Source of the DNA: Neopusillimonas aromaticivorans
Lineage (GTDB): Bacteria > Pseudomonadota > Gammaproteobacteria > Burkholderiales > Burkholderiaceae_B
Length of the DNA: 64,000 nt
Direction: 5' to 3'
Assembly (NCBI RefSeq): GCF_030344915.1
Contig: NZ_CP128233.1
Location: 2,976,001-3,040,000, forward strand
The notes below the pieces were generated by a model. It saw only the letters and a program-made list of their open reading frames with translations, searched no databases and was not told the DNA's origin. Positions 48,307 to 58,579 of the stretch are shown here, in pieces. The first letter of the stretch is position 1. Each line of letters begins with the position of its first letter. Both the position numbers and the translations under genes were made by a program.

Positions 48307-48334
48307 TTGTACTAGCTTAATGTGCTGTCATAAT
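48307..48334 (+). promoter_or_regulatory. Putative promoter of the leu operon
   Basis: TTGTAC (48307-48312), 16 bases, CATAAT (48329-48334), 40 bases before leuC in an AT-rich stretch. No leader peptide rich in leucine codons is apparent. Confidence 0.5.
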
Positions 48335-48373
48335 ACCCACTGTAGTGTGTTCAACTTTTTCAAGAGTCTAGTC

Positions 48374-49772
48374 ATGGCCGAAACCCTGTACGACAAATTA
48401 TGGCGTGCGCACGTTGTGCACGAAGAAACCGACGGCACCTGTTTGCTGTATATCGACCGGCAGTTGCTGCACGAGGTTACCAGCCCGCAAGCCTTTGAAG
48501 GTCTGGAGCTGGCAGGGCGTAAACCCTGGCGCATCAGTGCCAACCTTGCGGTGGCTGACCACAACGTACCGACCGAAGGCCGTGCCCAGGGCATCAAAGA
48601 TGCCATTTCACGTCTTCAGGTTGAAACGCTCGATCGCAACTGTGAAACTTTCGGTATTACCGAGTTCCGCATGAATGATTTGCGTCAAGGCATTGTGCAC
48701 GTCATCGGGCCCGAGCAAGGGGCCACCTTGCCCGGCATGACCGTGGTTTGCGGTGACTCGCACACCAGTACCCACGGCGCCATCGGTGCGCTGGCGTTTG
48801 GTATTGGTACCTCCGAAGTCGAGCACGTCATGGCTACCCAGACCTTGCTTATGAAAAAGCAAGAACATGCTGATCAAGGTCGACGGTGAAATGCCGAAGG
48901 GCTGTACCGCAAAAGACCTTGTGTTGTACATCATCGGCCAAATTGGTACGGCGGGTGCCACGGGGTACGCCATTGAATTTGGTGGCAGCACTGTGCATGC
49001 CCTGTCGGTCGAAGGTCGCATGACGGTTTGCAACATGGCGATTGAAGCCGGGGCCCGTTCGGGTATGGTTGCCGTCGACGAGAAGACCATCGAATATTTC
49101 CGTGGCCGCCCGTATGCACCCAAGGCCGACCAATGGGATCAGGCGGTCGAGTACTGGAAAACTTTGCATTCCGACGAGGGTGCGGTGTTTGATCGCGTGG
49201 TCGAACTCAATGCCGCCGATATTGTGCCGCAAGTAACCTGGGGCACCTCACCCGAAATGGTGTTGCCCATCAGCGGTCAGGTACCTGATCCAGCCAATGA
49301 AACGGATCCGGTACGTCGCAGCGGTATTGAGGGCGCACTCAAATACATGGGGCTTGAACCCAACACGCCCATCACCGATATCCGCCCCGACCGTGTTTTC
49401 ATTGGTTCGTGTACCAACTCGCGTATTGAAGACATCCGTGAGGCCGCTGCGGTTGTTCGTGGCAAGCGTGTGGCCGCCAACATCAAGCAGGCCATGGTGG
49501 TGCCCGGGTCCGGTCTGGTCAAGGCTCAAGCCGAAAAAGAAGGCCTGGACAAAGTCTTTCTGGATGCCGGTTTTGAATGGCGTGATCCGGGTTGTTCCAT
49601 GTGTCTGGCCATGAATGCCGACCGTCTCGAGCCGGGTGAGCGTTGTGCGTCCACATCGAATCGCAACTTTGAAGGCCGCCAGGGGCAGGGTGGTCGTACC
49701 CATCTGGTCAGCCCGGCGATGGCGGCCGCTGCGGCAATTGCGGGCCATTTTGTTGACGTTCGTAGCATTTAA
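48374..49772 (+). CDS. leuC: 3-isopropylmalate dehydratase large subunit
   Basis: With LeuD it isomerises 2- to 3-isopropylmalate in leucine synthesis; [4Fe-4S] enzyme. MAETLYDKLWRAHVV, CGDSHTSTHGAIGALAFGIG, GSCTNSRIEDIREAA and DPGCSMCLAMN hold the three cluster cysteines. The frame breaks at A5 48854-48858 (one base extra or two lost), between TLLMK and SKNMLIKVDG. About 466 residues. First gene of leuCDB. Confidence 0.96.
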
Positions 49773-49783
49773 GGGGTAGTTTC

Positions 49784-50429
49784 ATGCAAGCATTTACCAC
49801 ACACAAAGGCTTGGTTGCGCCGCTCGATCGCGAGAACGTCGACACTGACCTGATCATGCCCAAGCAGTTTCTCAAATCCATCAAGCGTACGGGCTTTGGC
49901 CCGAACTTGTTTGATACCTTGCGTTATCTGGATCAGGGCGAGCCCGGCATGGATAACAGCAAACGCCCTTTGAATCCCGACTTCGTGTTGAATCAGGCCC
50001 GTTACCAGGGGCTTCCGTGCTGCTGGCCCGCCAGAACTTTGGTTGCGGCTCCAGCCGTGAACACGCGCCCTGGGCCTTGCTGCAATTCGGGTTCCGCGCC
50101 ATTCTGGCCCCGTCGTTTGCAGACATTTTTTTCAACAACTGCTTCAAGAACGGCTTGTTGCCTATTGTTTTGCCTGAGGCGGAAATTTCCCGTCTGTTTG
50201 AAGACGTGAATGCAAAAGAAGGGTATTCGCTTGAAATCGATCTGGCCCGGCAGAAGATCATTACCGATGACGGGCGTGACATTGCCTTTGATATCGAGCC
50301 TTTCCGCAAGCACTGTTTGCTGAACGGATTGGATGACATTGGCATGACGTTGCAAAAAGCCGATAAAATCAAGGCCTTTGAGGCCGAGCGATTAGCTCGG
50401 CACCCTGGCTGGTTGGTCAGCCGAACTAA
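49784..50429 (+). CDS. leuD: 3-isopropylmalate dehydratase small subunit
   Basis: Small swivelling subunit. FTTHKGLVAPLDRENVDTDLIMPKQFLK, NFGCGSSREHAPWAL, IFFNNCFKNGLLPI. Breaks at G4 50008-50011 and CCC 50403-50405, each one base lost. With both repaired the protein ends RHPWLVGQPN at the stop 50427-50429 and has 215 residues, the family length. Without the second repair it would read through a hairpin to 50472, which is unlikely. Confidence 0.94.
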
Positions 50430-50436
50430 CGGGTCC

Positions 50437-50470
50437 GCAGGCCTGCCCTATTGGCAGGCCTGCTGGTTTT
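50437..50470 (+). terminator. Hairpin between leuD and leuB
   Basis: Perfect 11-bp stem GCAGGCCTGCC/GGCAGGCCTGC with loop CTATT, followed by TGGTTTT. It may attenuate transcription into leuB or protect the leuCD message; the T tract is weak for a full terminator. Confidence 0.6.
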
Positions 50471-50497
50471 GATCCGGTCTTCACGCAAAGATACACC

Positions 50498-51573
50498 ATG
50501 ACAAAGAAAATCGCAGTTTTGCCCGGTGACGGGATCGGTCCTGAAATCATTGAACAAGCCGTTCGCGTTCTGGGTGCGCTGAGCCTTGATCTTGAACTGG
50601 AAACACAGCCGGTGGGCGGGGCGGCCTACGATGTGCATGGCCACCCTTGCCACCGGTCACGCTTGAACTGGCCAAGCGCTCAGATGCCATTTTGTTTGGT
50701 GCCGTCGGTGACTGGAAGTACGACAACCTGCCGCGCGAACACCGCCCCGAGCAGGCCATTCTGGGGTTGCGGCGTGCGCTGGGCCTGTTCGCCAACTTGC
50801 GTCCGGCTGTGCTCTATCCCGAACTGGCCAATGCCTCGTCATTGAAGCCTGAAGTGGTGGCCGGGCTTGATATCCTTATTGTGCGCGAGCTGACCGGTGA
50901 TATTTATTTTGGTCAGCCTCGTGGCGTGCGTCTGCTTGATGATGGCCCGTTCAAGGGTGAGCGTCAGGGCTTCGACACCATGCACTACGCTGAAACTGAA
51001 ATCCGTCGCATCGGGCATGTTGCGTTTCAGGCGGCTCGCAAGCGTGGCAAGAAACTGTGCAGTGTCGACAAGGCCAACGTACTTGAAACCTCACAGTTTT
51101 GGCGCGACATCATGATCGATGTTGCCAAAGAATACCCCGATGTTGAGCTTAGCCATATGTATGTCGATAACGCTGCCATGCAGCTGGTGCGTGCGCCCAA
51201 GGCGTTTGATGTCATCGTGACTGGCAACCTGTTTGGCGATATTTTGTCTGATGAAGCGGCCATGCTGACGGGTTCAATCGGTATGCTGCCCTCGGCCTCG
51301 CTGAACGCATCGAACCAGGGCCTTTACGAACCCAGCCATGGTTCAGCCCCTGATATCGCAGGCAAAAATATTGCCAACCCGCTGGCCACCATGTTGTCTG
51401 CGGCCATGATGCTGCGTTATTCGCTTGACCAGTCGGCGCAGGCCGATCGTATCGAAGCCGCAGTTCAGTCAGTGTTGCAGCAAGGGCTGCGTACGGCTGA
51501 TATTTATGAGGAAGGCACGACACGCGTTTCGACCTCTGAAATGGGTGATGCGGTACTCAAGGCGCTAAAATAA
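50498..51573 (+). CDS. leuB: 3-isopropylmalate dehydrogenase
   Basis: NAD-dependent oxidative decarboxylation to 2-ketoisocaproate; 358 residues after repair of one base at CCC 50644-50646. AVLPGDGIGPEII, FGAVGDWKYDN, LRPAVLYPEL, VRELTGDIYFGQPRG, the catalytic Lys in SVDKANVLETS, GDILSDEAAMLTGSIGMLPS, and YEPSHGSAPDIAGKNIANP. Confidence 0.96.
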
Positions 51574-51602
51574 AACGTTTTCTTTTGCTTATAAAACGTT
51601 TT
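51572..51602. repeat. Duplicated AAAACGTTTT between leuB and asd
   Basis: Two copies of the palindrome AAAACGTTTT (51572-51581 and 51593-51602), 11 bases apart, overlap the leuB stop region. They can pair as an AT-rich hairpin followed by CT-rich sequence. A weak terminator is possible. Confidence 0.5.
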
Positions 51603-51625
51603 TCTATCACTTTCAGGTAAATGTT

Positions 51626-52755
51626 ATGACTCAATCAGTAGGTTTGGTCGGCTGGCGCGGCATGGTGGGCTCGGTGCTCATGCAGCGCATGCGCGACGAG
51701 AACGATTTTTCCTTATTCCAGCCGGTGTTTTTTCCACCAGCAATGCCGGTGGCAAGGCGCCAGCCTGGGCCGACGGTGCCGGTCCGTTGCAAAACGCCTA
51801 CGACATTGAAACCCTGAAAAAACTGCCCATCATTGTTACGGCGCAGGGCGGCGACTACACCACCGAGGTTTATCCCAAGTTGCGTGCAGCGGGTTGGGAC
51901 GGTATCTGGATTGATGCGGCCAGCACCTTGCGGATGAACGACGATGCCATCATCGTGCTTGATCCGGTCAATCGTCCGGTCATCGATGCCGCGTTGAACC
52001 GTGGCGTCAAGAACTTTGTGGGCGGCAATTGCACGGTCAGTTGCATGCTGATGGGTCTGGCCGGCTTGTTCAATAACGACCTGGTCGACTGGATGACCAG
52101 CATGACCTACCAGGCCGCATCGGGTGGTGGTGCCCAGCACATGCGCGAACTGCTCACCCAGTTCGGCATCATCAACCAATCCGTCAAGTCGTTGCTCGAC
52201 GATCCGGCGTCGGCCATTCTGGAAATCGATCGCGGTGTTCTGCAAACCCAGAAAGATGCCGATCTGCCCCGTGATCACTTCGGCGTTCCCCTGGCGGGCA
52301 GCCTGATTCCCTGGATTGATAAAGACCTGGGCAATGGTGTATCGCGTGAAGAATGGAAGGCCGAAGCCGAAACCAACAAGATTCTGGGTCGCGGCGAAGC
52401 GTTCGGTACCGAACCCACCCGCATCGACGGCCTCTGCGTACGTATCGGTGCCATGCGCTGCCATAGCCAGGCCCTGACCTTGCATCTCAAGCGCGATGTT
52501 CCGCTTGACGAAATCACTGACATGATTGCCCAGGGTTCCAAATGGGCCAAAGTCATTCCCAACGAGCGCGAAGCGACCATGCAGGGGCTGACGCCGGTGG
52601 CGGTTACCGGTACACTCGACATTCCTGTAGGGCGTCTGCGCAAGATGTCGATGGGTTCGCAATACCTCAGCGCGTTCACTGTTGGTGATCAACTGCTGTG
52701 GGGCGCTGCAGAACCCTTGCGTCGCATGCTGCGCATTACTTTGGGTGAACTGTAA
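51626..52755 (+). CDS. asd: Aspartate-semialdehyde dehydrogenase
   Basis: Reduces aspartyl phosphate to the semialdehyde, the branch point to lysine, threonine and methionine. VGLVGWRGMVGSVLMQRM, catalytic Cys in GGNCTVSCMLMGL, SGGGAQHMRELL, and IGAMRCHSQALTLHL. 376 residues after one T is added at T6 51728-51733 (VFFSTSNAGGKAP). Followed by fimV, the conserved order in many proteobacteria. Confidence 0.96.
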
Positions 52756-52756
52756 T

Positions 52757-54440
52757 ATGCAAAAATCTCATCGGGTAACTGCCAGGGCCGTCACGGCGGG
52801 TCTGATCGCAGGGGTTGCGTTGGCAGCACTGTCGTTCAGTACGGTAGTTCACTCGATGAGTATCGGGCATTCGCGCTTGCTGTCCCCTGTGGGGCAGCCA
52901 CTGCGAATCCAGACGCCGTTGCAGGGTGTTTCGGCTCAAGATGCCCAGTCACTTTCAGTGGCCGTTGCACCGGCCAAGGCCTGGAATGAGGCAGGTTTGG
53001 TTCCTCCAGTCGATCTGTCCTCGTTGCAGGTTGCGGTGTTCGATGGTGTCAGGCCGGGCTCTAAAATAGTCACGGTCAGTTCGGCCCAGCCTTTGTCATC
53101 GGGTATCGCCGATCTTTTGCTGGTTGTGCGCTCCTCCTCCGGTCAGGTGCAGCATCAGGTCAGTGTGCTGGCGCCAGCCGACCTTCAGGTGGCGGCTGCG
53201 GCGACGGTGCAGGTCAACCAGTCTCTGGGGGCAGCGGGTATGGGCGCTGTACCTGCAAATACGGTAACAGATGCTGTGCCGTCGGGTGCTGGCGCCGGGC
53301 AAGCCATACAGGTTCGCAAAGGAGATACGCTCTTTTCCCTGGCGCGTCGTCATGCCGTGCCGGGTGTCTCACTGTATCAATGGATGGTTGCCGTTCAGGC
53401 TGCCAATCCGTCGGCGTTCATTCAAGACAATGTCAACCTGCTGAAGGCGGGTGCAACGCTGGTTGTGCCCGACCCGTCGGCGCTGGTGGCGTTGTCCGAT
53501 GCCCAGGCACGCCGCGTGTTTCAGCAACATGCCCACGCGTTCGCCGATTACCGGCAACGCATGGCTTCTCGTACCGGTGCGTCACTTCAGCCGACCCAGG
53601 CGGGCCGTGGTACGGTGTCGACGTCAACCAGCGGCCCGGTTGAACAGTCCGGGGGCAGCGGCGCAGACAAGGTCGTGCTTTCATCCGGTCTGTCTTCCAA
53701 CGGGGCGAGCGCCGATGATGCATTGGCATTGCAAAAAACACCCATGACGCCCAAAGTCGTGTAGCGACGCTGGAAGATAACGTCAAGAATCTCAGTGAAG
53801 CGTTGCAACAGCAAGGCATTGCTGCTTCTGAAGTCGCCTCGGAGGGCATTGAGGCCCTCGCAGATGTTGTCGACAAGGCTGTCGATGCCGTCTCTGAAGC
53901 CGCTGAAAGCGGGTCGGGCAAGGTAACTGCCGCTGGCGTTTCAAACACGACTGCGGTTTCATCAGGGAGGCTTCAACGGCGACAACGGCTGCCTCTTCCC
54001 CTGCAGCAGGTTCAGTCGCTTCGTCAGCAGACACCGGTACCGCCTTGCCGGGGGCATCGTTGCCCTCAGCAGCGGCAACACGGCCGGCGTCAACGCCAGG
54101 TAGCGGCCTGTCCAGTCCGGCATCCTCGTCGGCATCAAGTCCTCCTGAAGCGGCATCGCCTGATGCGTCTTCGTCATTTTCATCGGGGTCGGTGTCGTCC
54201 GTGCCTGATCCATCTTCCAAGAGTCTTTCTTTCGTGTCCTGGTTTCAAGATCATTTGTGGGCGGTTCTCGCCGGTATTTTCGCGCTGGTTGTCATGATTG
54301 TCGTATGGTTGCTGCGTCGAGCAGGTGCTGAGCCCGCCGCTAGTGGCGGCATTACCGAAGACATGGTGCGCGAGCGCCTGCAGGGCATTAATCTTGATCT
54401 TGACGAACCCCCTCAGGGTGGTTCAAACACTCCGCGCTAG
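52757..54440 (+). CDS. fimV: FimV-like LysM inner-membrane protein
   Basis: About 561 residues. Signal-type helix (AGLIAGVALAALSFSTVVHS), then the FimV N-terminal domain SIGHSRLLSPVGQPLRIQ, a LysM-like peptidoglycan-binding stretch IQVRKGDTLFSLARRH...LYQWMVAVQAANPSAF, a coiled coil (RVATLEDNVKNLSEAL), a long Ser/Ala/Pro-rich linker, one transmembrane helix (VLAGIFALVVMIVVWLLRRA), and a short acidic tail. Pseudomonas FimV organises the polar type IV pilus machinery; the large TPR-bearing cytoplasmic part is missing here, as in several betaproteobacterial versions. Breaks: A6 53733-53738 and GGG 53965-53967, one base each. Confidence 0.87.
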
Positions 54441-54446
54441 GCTGCC

Positions 54447-55268
54447 ATGGCTCGTATCGCTTTGGGCCTCGCCTACGACGGCGCGCTTTGGCGCGGCTGG
54501 CAAACCCAACCGGGTGGCCAGACGATCCAGGACGAATTGCAAAAGGCATTGCTCAGTTTCACGACAGAGCCGGTAGAAACCGTCTGCGCCGGCAGAACCG
54601 ATGCCGGTGTACATGCCGTGGGGCAGGTTGTCCACCTGGACACACAGGCCGAGCGAAAACTCGAGTCATGGGTCCGTGGCCTGAACACGTTGTTGCCCGA
54701 CACCATTGCCGTGCAATGGGCGCATCCGGTACCCGACGACTTTCATGCCCGGTTTTCCGCCACTGCACGCACCTATGTCTATGTCTTGCGAAACAGCCGC
54801 GTGCGTTCGCCCCTGACTCGCACACGTGCCGGTTGGGTGTATCAGCCCCTTGATCTTCACGCAATGCAAAAGGCCGCGACCCGTTTGCTGGGTGAGCACG
54901 ATTTCTCCAGCTTTCGCTCGTCACAATGCCAGGCGGCCAGCCCGGTGAGGCATTTGCAAGTGGCCAATATCCAGCAGCATGGCGAGTTTTTCATTTTCAC
55001 GTTCAAGGCCAATGCATTCCTGCACCATATGGTTCGGAACCTGATGGGTACCTTGCTGTATGTGGGGTTGGGTCGGCAGCAGCCCGACTGGGTCGATGTG
55101 TTGCTGGCCGAGCGTGATCGCAGGTTGGCCGCACCTACCTTTGCCGCGAACGGGTTGTACTTTGCCCGGGTTGAATACCCCGAGTCGTACGGCCTGCCTG
55201 GTACCGATGCCCACCGGGCATTTATTGACCATCTTGGCCTGGCCGGGTCGGGGTTGGTGGCGTTTTAG
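54447..55268 (+). CDS. truA: tRNA pseudouridine(38-40) synthase TruA
   Basis: 273 residues. Catalytic Asp52 in CAGRTDAGVHA; also ALGLAYDGALWRGWQ, ATARTYVYVLRNS, DFSSFRSSQCQA, and FLHHMVRNLMGTLLYVG. Intact; starts six bases after fimV ends. Confidence 0.96.
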   Translation: MARIALGLAYDGALWRGWQTQPGGQTIQDELQKALLSFTTEPVETVCAGRTDAGVHAVGQVVHLDTQAERKLESWVRGLNTLLPDTIAVQWAHPVPDDFHARFSATARTYVYVLRNSRVRSPLTRTRAGWVYQPLDLHAMQKAATRLLGEHDFSSFRSSQCQAASPVRHLQVANIQQHGEFFIFTFKANAFLHHMVRNLMGTLLYVGLGRQQPDWVDVLLAERDRRLAAPTFAANGLYFARVEYPESYGLPGTDAHRAFIDHLGLAGSGLVAF

Positions 55269-55408
55269 CCTGGCTGTGTATTTGTATTGCCGGTTAATGT
55301 CGACCGTGCCAGCAGCAACACCGGTACATACCCTGATATCGATTGGCGTTAGAATCTTGGTTTTTCAGTCTTTTAATGACCTGGTTCGCCAACCACAGCG
55401 AGACATTC

Positions 55409-56008
55409 ATGAACCTTTTCTTATCCCTGGCTCGGGCAATTGATGCCCTGAACCGGTTTGTCGGTCGTGTTGTCATATGGCTGACATTGCTGGTGGTTTT
55501 GATCAGTGCCGGAAATGCGGTGGTGCGAAAGACGTTTCAGGTCAGCTCCAATGCCTGGCTGGAACTTCAGTGGTACTTGTTCGGGGCCATATTTCTGTTG
55601 GCTGCCGGGTACACATTTTTATGCAATGAGCATGTGCGCGTGGACATTCTGTCGCAACGCTTATCGCGGCCTGCCCAGATCAAGATCGAGATTTTTGGTC
55701 TTTTGTTTTTCATGCTGCCGGTGTGTGTACTGATTTTCTGGCTGTCCATTCCAATGTTCGTTGATTCGTTTGTGCTTAATGAACAGTCATCCAACACCGG
55801 TGGGCTGGTGCGTTGGCCGGCAAAGTTGCTGATTCCTGCGGGGTTTGGCCTGCTGGTGCTGGCCGGGCTATCGCACCTGATCAAATGCATTGGCTATTTA
55901 CGAGGGGTGTGTGAGGACCCTATGTTGCCGGCGGTATCGGAAACCGCTGATGCCGTTGCCGATGCGGCCTCAGCCGGCCGGGGGCATGATGCTGCCATTC
56001 ATCATTGA
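55409..56008 (+). CDS. TRAP transporter small permease (DctQ type)
   Basis: 199 residues with four transmembrane helices (VVIWLTLLVVLISAGNAVVR; LQWYLFGAIFLLAAGYTFL; IFGLLFFMLPVCVLIFWLSI; IPAGFGLLVLAGLSHLIKCI), the DctQ layout with NEHVRVDIL after helix 2. It forms the membrane complex with the large permease, whose start overlaps by 23 bases. No periplasmic receptor (DctP) gene is nearby. Confidence 0.9.
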   Translation: MNLFLSLARAIDALNRFVGRVVIWLTLLVVLISAGNAVVRKTFQVSSNAWLELQWYLFGAIFLLAAGYTFLCNEHVRVDILSQRLSRPAQIKIEIFGLLFFMLPVCVLIFWLSIPMFVDSFVLNEQSSNTGGLVRWPAKLLIPAGFGLLVLAGLSHLIKCIGYLRGVCEDPMLPAVSETADAVADAASAGRGHDAAIHH

Positions 56009-57671
56009 AAATCTTGCGCCCATCATGTTCTTCAACCTGGTGGTGTTCTTGCTGTTGGGTTTTCCGGTGGCGTTCACGCTGGCCGCCATTGGTGTCTTGT
56101 ATGGGTTGGTGGCGGTTGAACTGGGCCTGATCCAGCCAGCGCTGTTTCAGGCGCTGCCGCAACGGGTGTTTGGCATTGTCGCCAACGATACGTTGCTGGC
56201 GGTGCCGTTCTTCACACTCATGGGGCTCATCCTCGAGCGCTCGGGCATGGCGGAAGATCTGCTGGAAACCATTGGGCAGCTGTTCGGTGAAATTCGTGGC
56301 GGCCTGGCCATTGCCGTTGTTCTGGTGGGCGCCATGCTGGCCGCCACGACCGGCGTAGTGTCGGCATCGGTGATTTCCATGGGGCTGATTTCGTTGCCGA
56401 TCATGTTGCGTTATGGGTACGATCGTCGTCTGGCCACGGGCGTGATTGCCGCGGCGGGCACCTTGTCGCAAATTATTCCACCGTCGCTGGTACTGATCAT
56501 TCTGGCCGATCAATTGGGGCGTTCCATTGGTGACATGTACCGCGGGGCCATGGTACCTGGCCTGTTATTGGCCGGCAGTTATATTGTGTATGTGGTCATT
56601 GTGTCGTTATTCAGGCCGTCGGCAGCGCCGGCGTTGCCGCCAGAGGCAAGGGTGTACGCTGAGCCCAATGGCCGACGTGGTCTGCGTTCGCTGGCGGTAT
56701 TAACGGTGTTTGCTGCTGTTGTGGCCTGGCTCGCTTCCCGATTCTGGTTTGAGGGGCGCACCGAGGTGCCGCTGGATGAAAAGGTTGTCGTTGTATTGTT
56801 GATGGCGGGGTTGGCGGGCTGGCTGGTTGCGTTGCTGAACAAGGCGTTGAAGCTGGGTTGGCTGTCGCAGCTTGCCGAGCGCGTCACCTTCGTCATGATT
56901 CCGCCATTGTTTCTGATTTTTCTCGTGCTGGGCACAATTTTCATTGGTCTGGCGACACCCACTGAAGGCGGCGCCATGGGCGCTGTCGGAGCATTGATCA
57001 TGGCCGTTGCGCGTCGACGTCTGACATTGCCCCTGCTCAAGCAGGCCATGGGTACGACCACCCGGCTGTCCTGCTTTGTGGTGTTTATTCTGGTTGGCTC
57101 CACGGTCTTCAGCCTGAGCTTCCGGGGCATTGACGGCGACCTGTGGGTAGAACATTTACTGGCTTCGTTGCCGGGTGGGCAGTGGGGCTTCCTGATTGTC
57201 GTCAGCATCCTGACCTTTGTCCTGGCGTTCTTCCTGGACTTTTTCGAGCTGGCATTTATCGTGGTGCCGTTGCTGGCCCCGGTCGCTGACAAAATGGGGA
57301 TTGACCTGATCTGGTTCGGTGTCCTCCTGGCGGTCAACATGCAAACGTCGTTTGTCCATCCACCGTTCGGCTTTGCCTTGTTCTATTTGCGTTCGGTGGC
57401 ACCCAAGGCCGATTACATCGATCGTGTTACGAAGAAGAAAGTCGCCAAGGTCACGACCGGGCAGATTTACTGGGGTTCCATTCCGTTCATCGTTATTCAG
57501 TTGCTGATGGTTGCGGCAGTATTGGCGTTTCCGGGTATGGTTACCCATTACAAGTCGGATGCGCCCGTGCAGGATACCTCGAGCATTGACCTGCAAGGGG
57601 CCAGCTACGGGGCTGAATACGGTGGCGATGGTGTCCAGGGCACCGATGATGCCGCTTCGGCATTTCAATAG
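55986..57671 (+). CDS. TRAP transporter large permease (DctM type)
   Basis: 561 residues with about twelve or more helices; it is the Na+-coupled transport subunit. LLGFPVAFTLAAIGVLYGL, NDTLLAVPFFTLMGLILERSG, GAMLAATTGVVSASVISMGLISLP, LSQIIPPSLVLIILADQLG, and PTEGGAMGAVGALI are typical; the loop GGQWGFLIVVSILTFVLAFFLDFFELAF is the form seen in dicarboxylate/keto-acid TRAP carriers. Longer than classical DctM (about 430) through an insertion near residues 205-270. Acid substrate unknown. Confidence 0.92.
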   Translation: MMLPFIIENLAPIMFFNLVVFLLLGFPVAFTLAAIGVLYGLVAVELGLIQPALFQALPQRVFGIVANDTLLAVPFFTLMGLILERSGMAEDLLETIGQLFGEIRGGLAIAVVLVGAMLAATTGVVSASVISMGLISLPIMLRYGYDRRLATGVIAAAGTLSQIIPPSLVLIILADQLGRSIGDMYRGAMVPGLLLAGSYIVYVVIVSLFRPSAAPALPPEARVYAEPNGRRGLRSLAVLTVFAAVVAWLASRFWFEGRTEVPLDEKVVVVLLMAGLAGWLVALLNKALKLGWLSQLAERVTFVMIPPLFLIFLVLGTIFIGLATPTEGGAMGAVGALIMAVARRRLTLPLLKQAMGTTTRLSCFVVFILVGSTVFSLSFRGIDGDLWVEHLLASLPGGQWGFLIVVSILTFVLAFFLDFFELAFIVVPLLAPVADKMGIDLIWFGVLLAVNMQTSFVHPPFGFALFYLRSVAPKADYIDRVTKKKVAKVTTGQIYWGSIPFIVIQLLMVAAVLAFPGMVTHYKSDAPVQDTSSIDLQGASYGAEYGGDGVQGTDDAASAFQ

Positions 57672-57793
57672 CAGCCCGTTTTGTTGCGGACCCTATTGGG
57701 CTTGTTTTGGTTAATGTTTGGCGTTTATCGGGCCATCGTCGAATTGCATCGACGAGTGCCTGGTTGATCGTATCGTTTGAGGGTGTCGTAGCT

Positions 57794-58477
57794 ATGTCGC
57801 AATACAGAACCCGGGTGAAGGTCTGTGGCCTGACCCGTGTTGAGGATGTCAATCAGGCGGTGGCGGCAGGTGCTGATGCCATCGGGTTGGTGTTTTATCC
57901 GAAAAGTGCCCGTTGTGTCGGTCTTGAACAGGCGCGCCGCTTACGCGATGCGGTGCCAGCCATGGTGGATGTCGTCGCGTTGTTCGTTAATGCCTCACCC
58001 GACGAGGTCAGGCAGGTCATCGAGCATGTCCAGCCCGATGTGCTGCAGTTTCATGGTGATGAAACCCCCGACTATTGCAGTCAGTTTGGTCGTCGTTACA
58101 TGCGGGCCTTTCGCGCGGGCGCGCCCGGCCTCGAGTCTTCTGATCAGGTTCTGGCGGCCTGTCTGGAATTCGATCAGGCTGCTGCCTGGCTGTTTGACAG
58201 CTACAGCGCGGGTTATGGGGGCAGCGGCCGCAGCTTTGATTTTTCTTTGCTTGACGCGGTGCGTGCCGATGGCCGTTCGCGCCCGGTCGTACTGGCCGGA
58301 GGCCTGAACAGCCTGACGGTGGCTGATGCCATGACGCATGTGCGGCCTTACGCCGTTGATGTCAGCAGTGGCGTTGAGGCCTCGCCGGGTATCAAGGTAG
58401 CCGACAAAGTGGCGGGCTTTATTGCAGCGGTGGCTCAGGCCGACCAGGCTCTGCGTGGGCAAGATCAAGGCCGATAG
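57794..58477 (+). CDS. trpF: Phosphoribosylanthranilate isomerase
   Basis: Tryptophan synthesis; 227 residues, TIM barrel. Catalytic Cys11 in VKVCGLT, ADAIGLVFYPKSARCV, LQFHGDE, the catalytic Asp in LFDSYSAGYGGSGRSFDF, LAGGLNSLTV, and VDVSSGVEASPGIK. In Bordetella relatives truA is followed directly by trpF and then trpB-trpA; here a TRAP pair intervenes and trpBA are absent. Confidence 0.96.
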   Translation: MSQYRTRVKVCGLTRVEDVNQAVAAGADAIGLVFYPKSARCVGLEQARRLRDAVPAMVDVVALFVNASPDEVRQVIEHVQPDVLQFHGDETPDYCSQFGRRYMRAFRAGAPGLESSDQVLAACLEFDQAAAWLFDSYSAGYGGSGRSFDFSLLDAVRADGRSRPVVLAGGLNSLTVADAMTHVRPYAVDVSSGVEASPGIKVADKVAGFIAAVAQADQALRGQDQGR

Positions 58478-58579
58478 CGGGACAGATTCTGCGGGCGCGT
58501 ATACTTTGCCCCGTCCGGGGTGGCGGGTGTGTTGCGTGTTCTGCCGGTGCGTTCAAGTGATCCGGGCATCTGCTGCAGC

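Noticed and set aside
48230..48373. Leucine attenuator leader peptide upstream of leuC
   Set aside because: No short frame with a run of leucine codons and no terminator/antiterminator pair before leuC.
56579..57340. Long minus-strand open frame within the TRAP large permease gene
   Set aside because: The opposite strand encodes an unmistakable DctM with helices and motifs; this frame is an antisense shadow.
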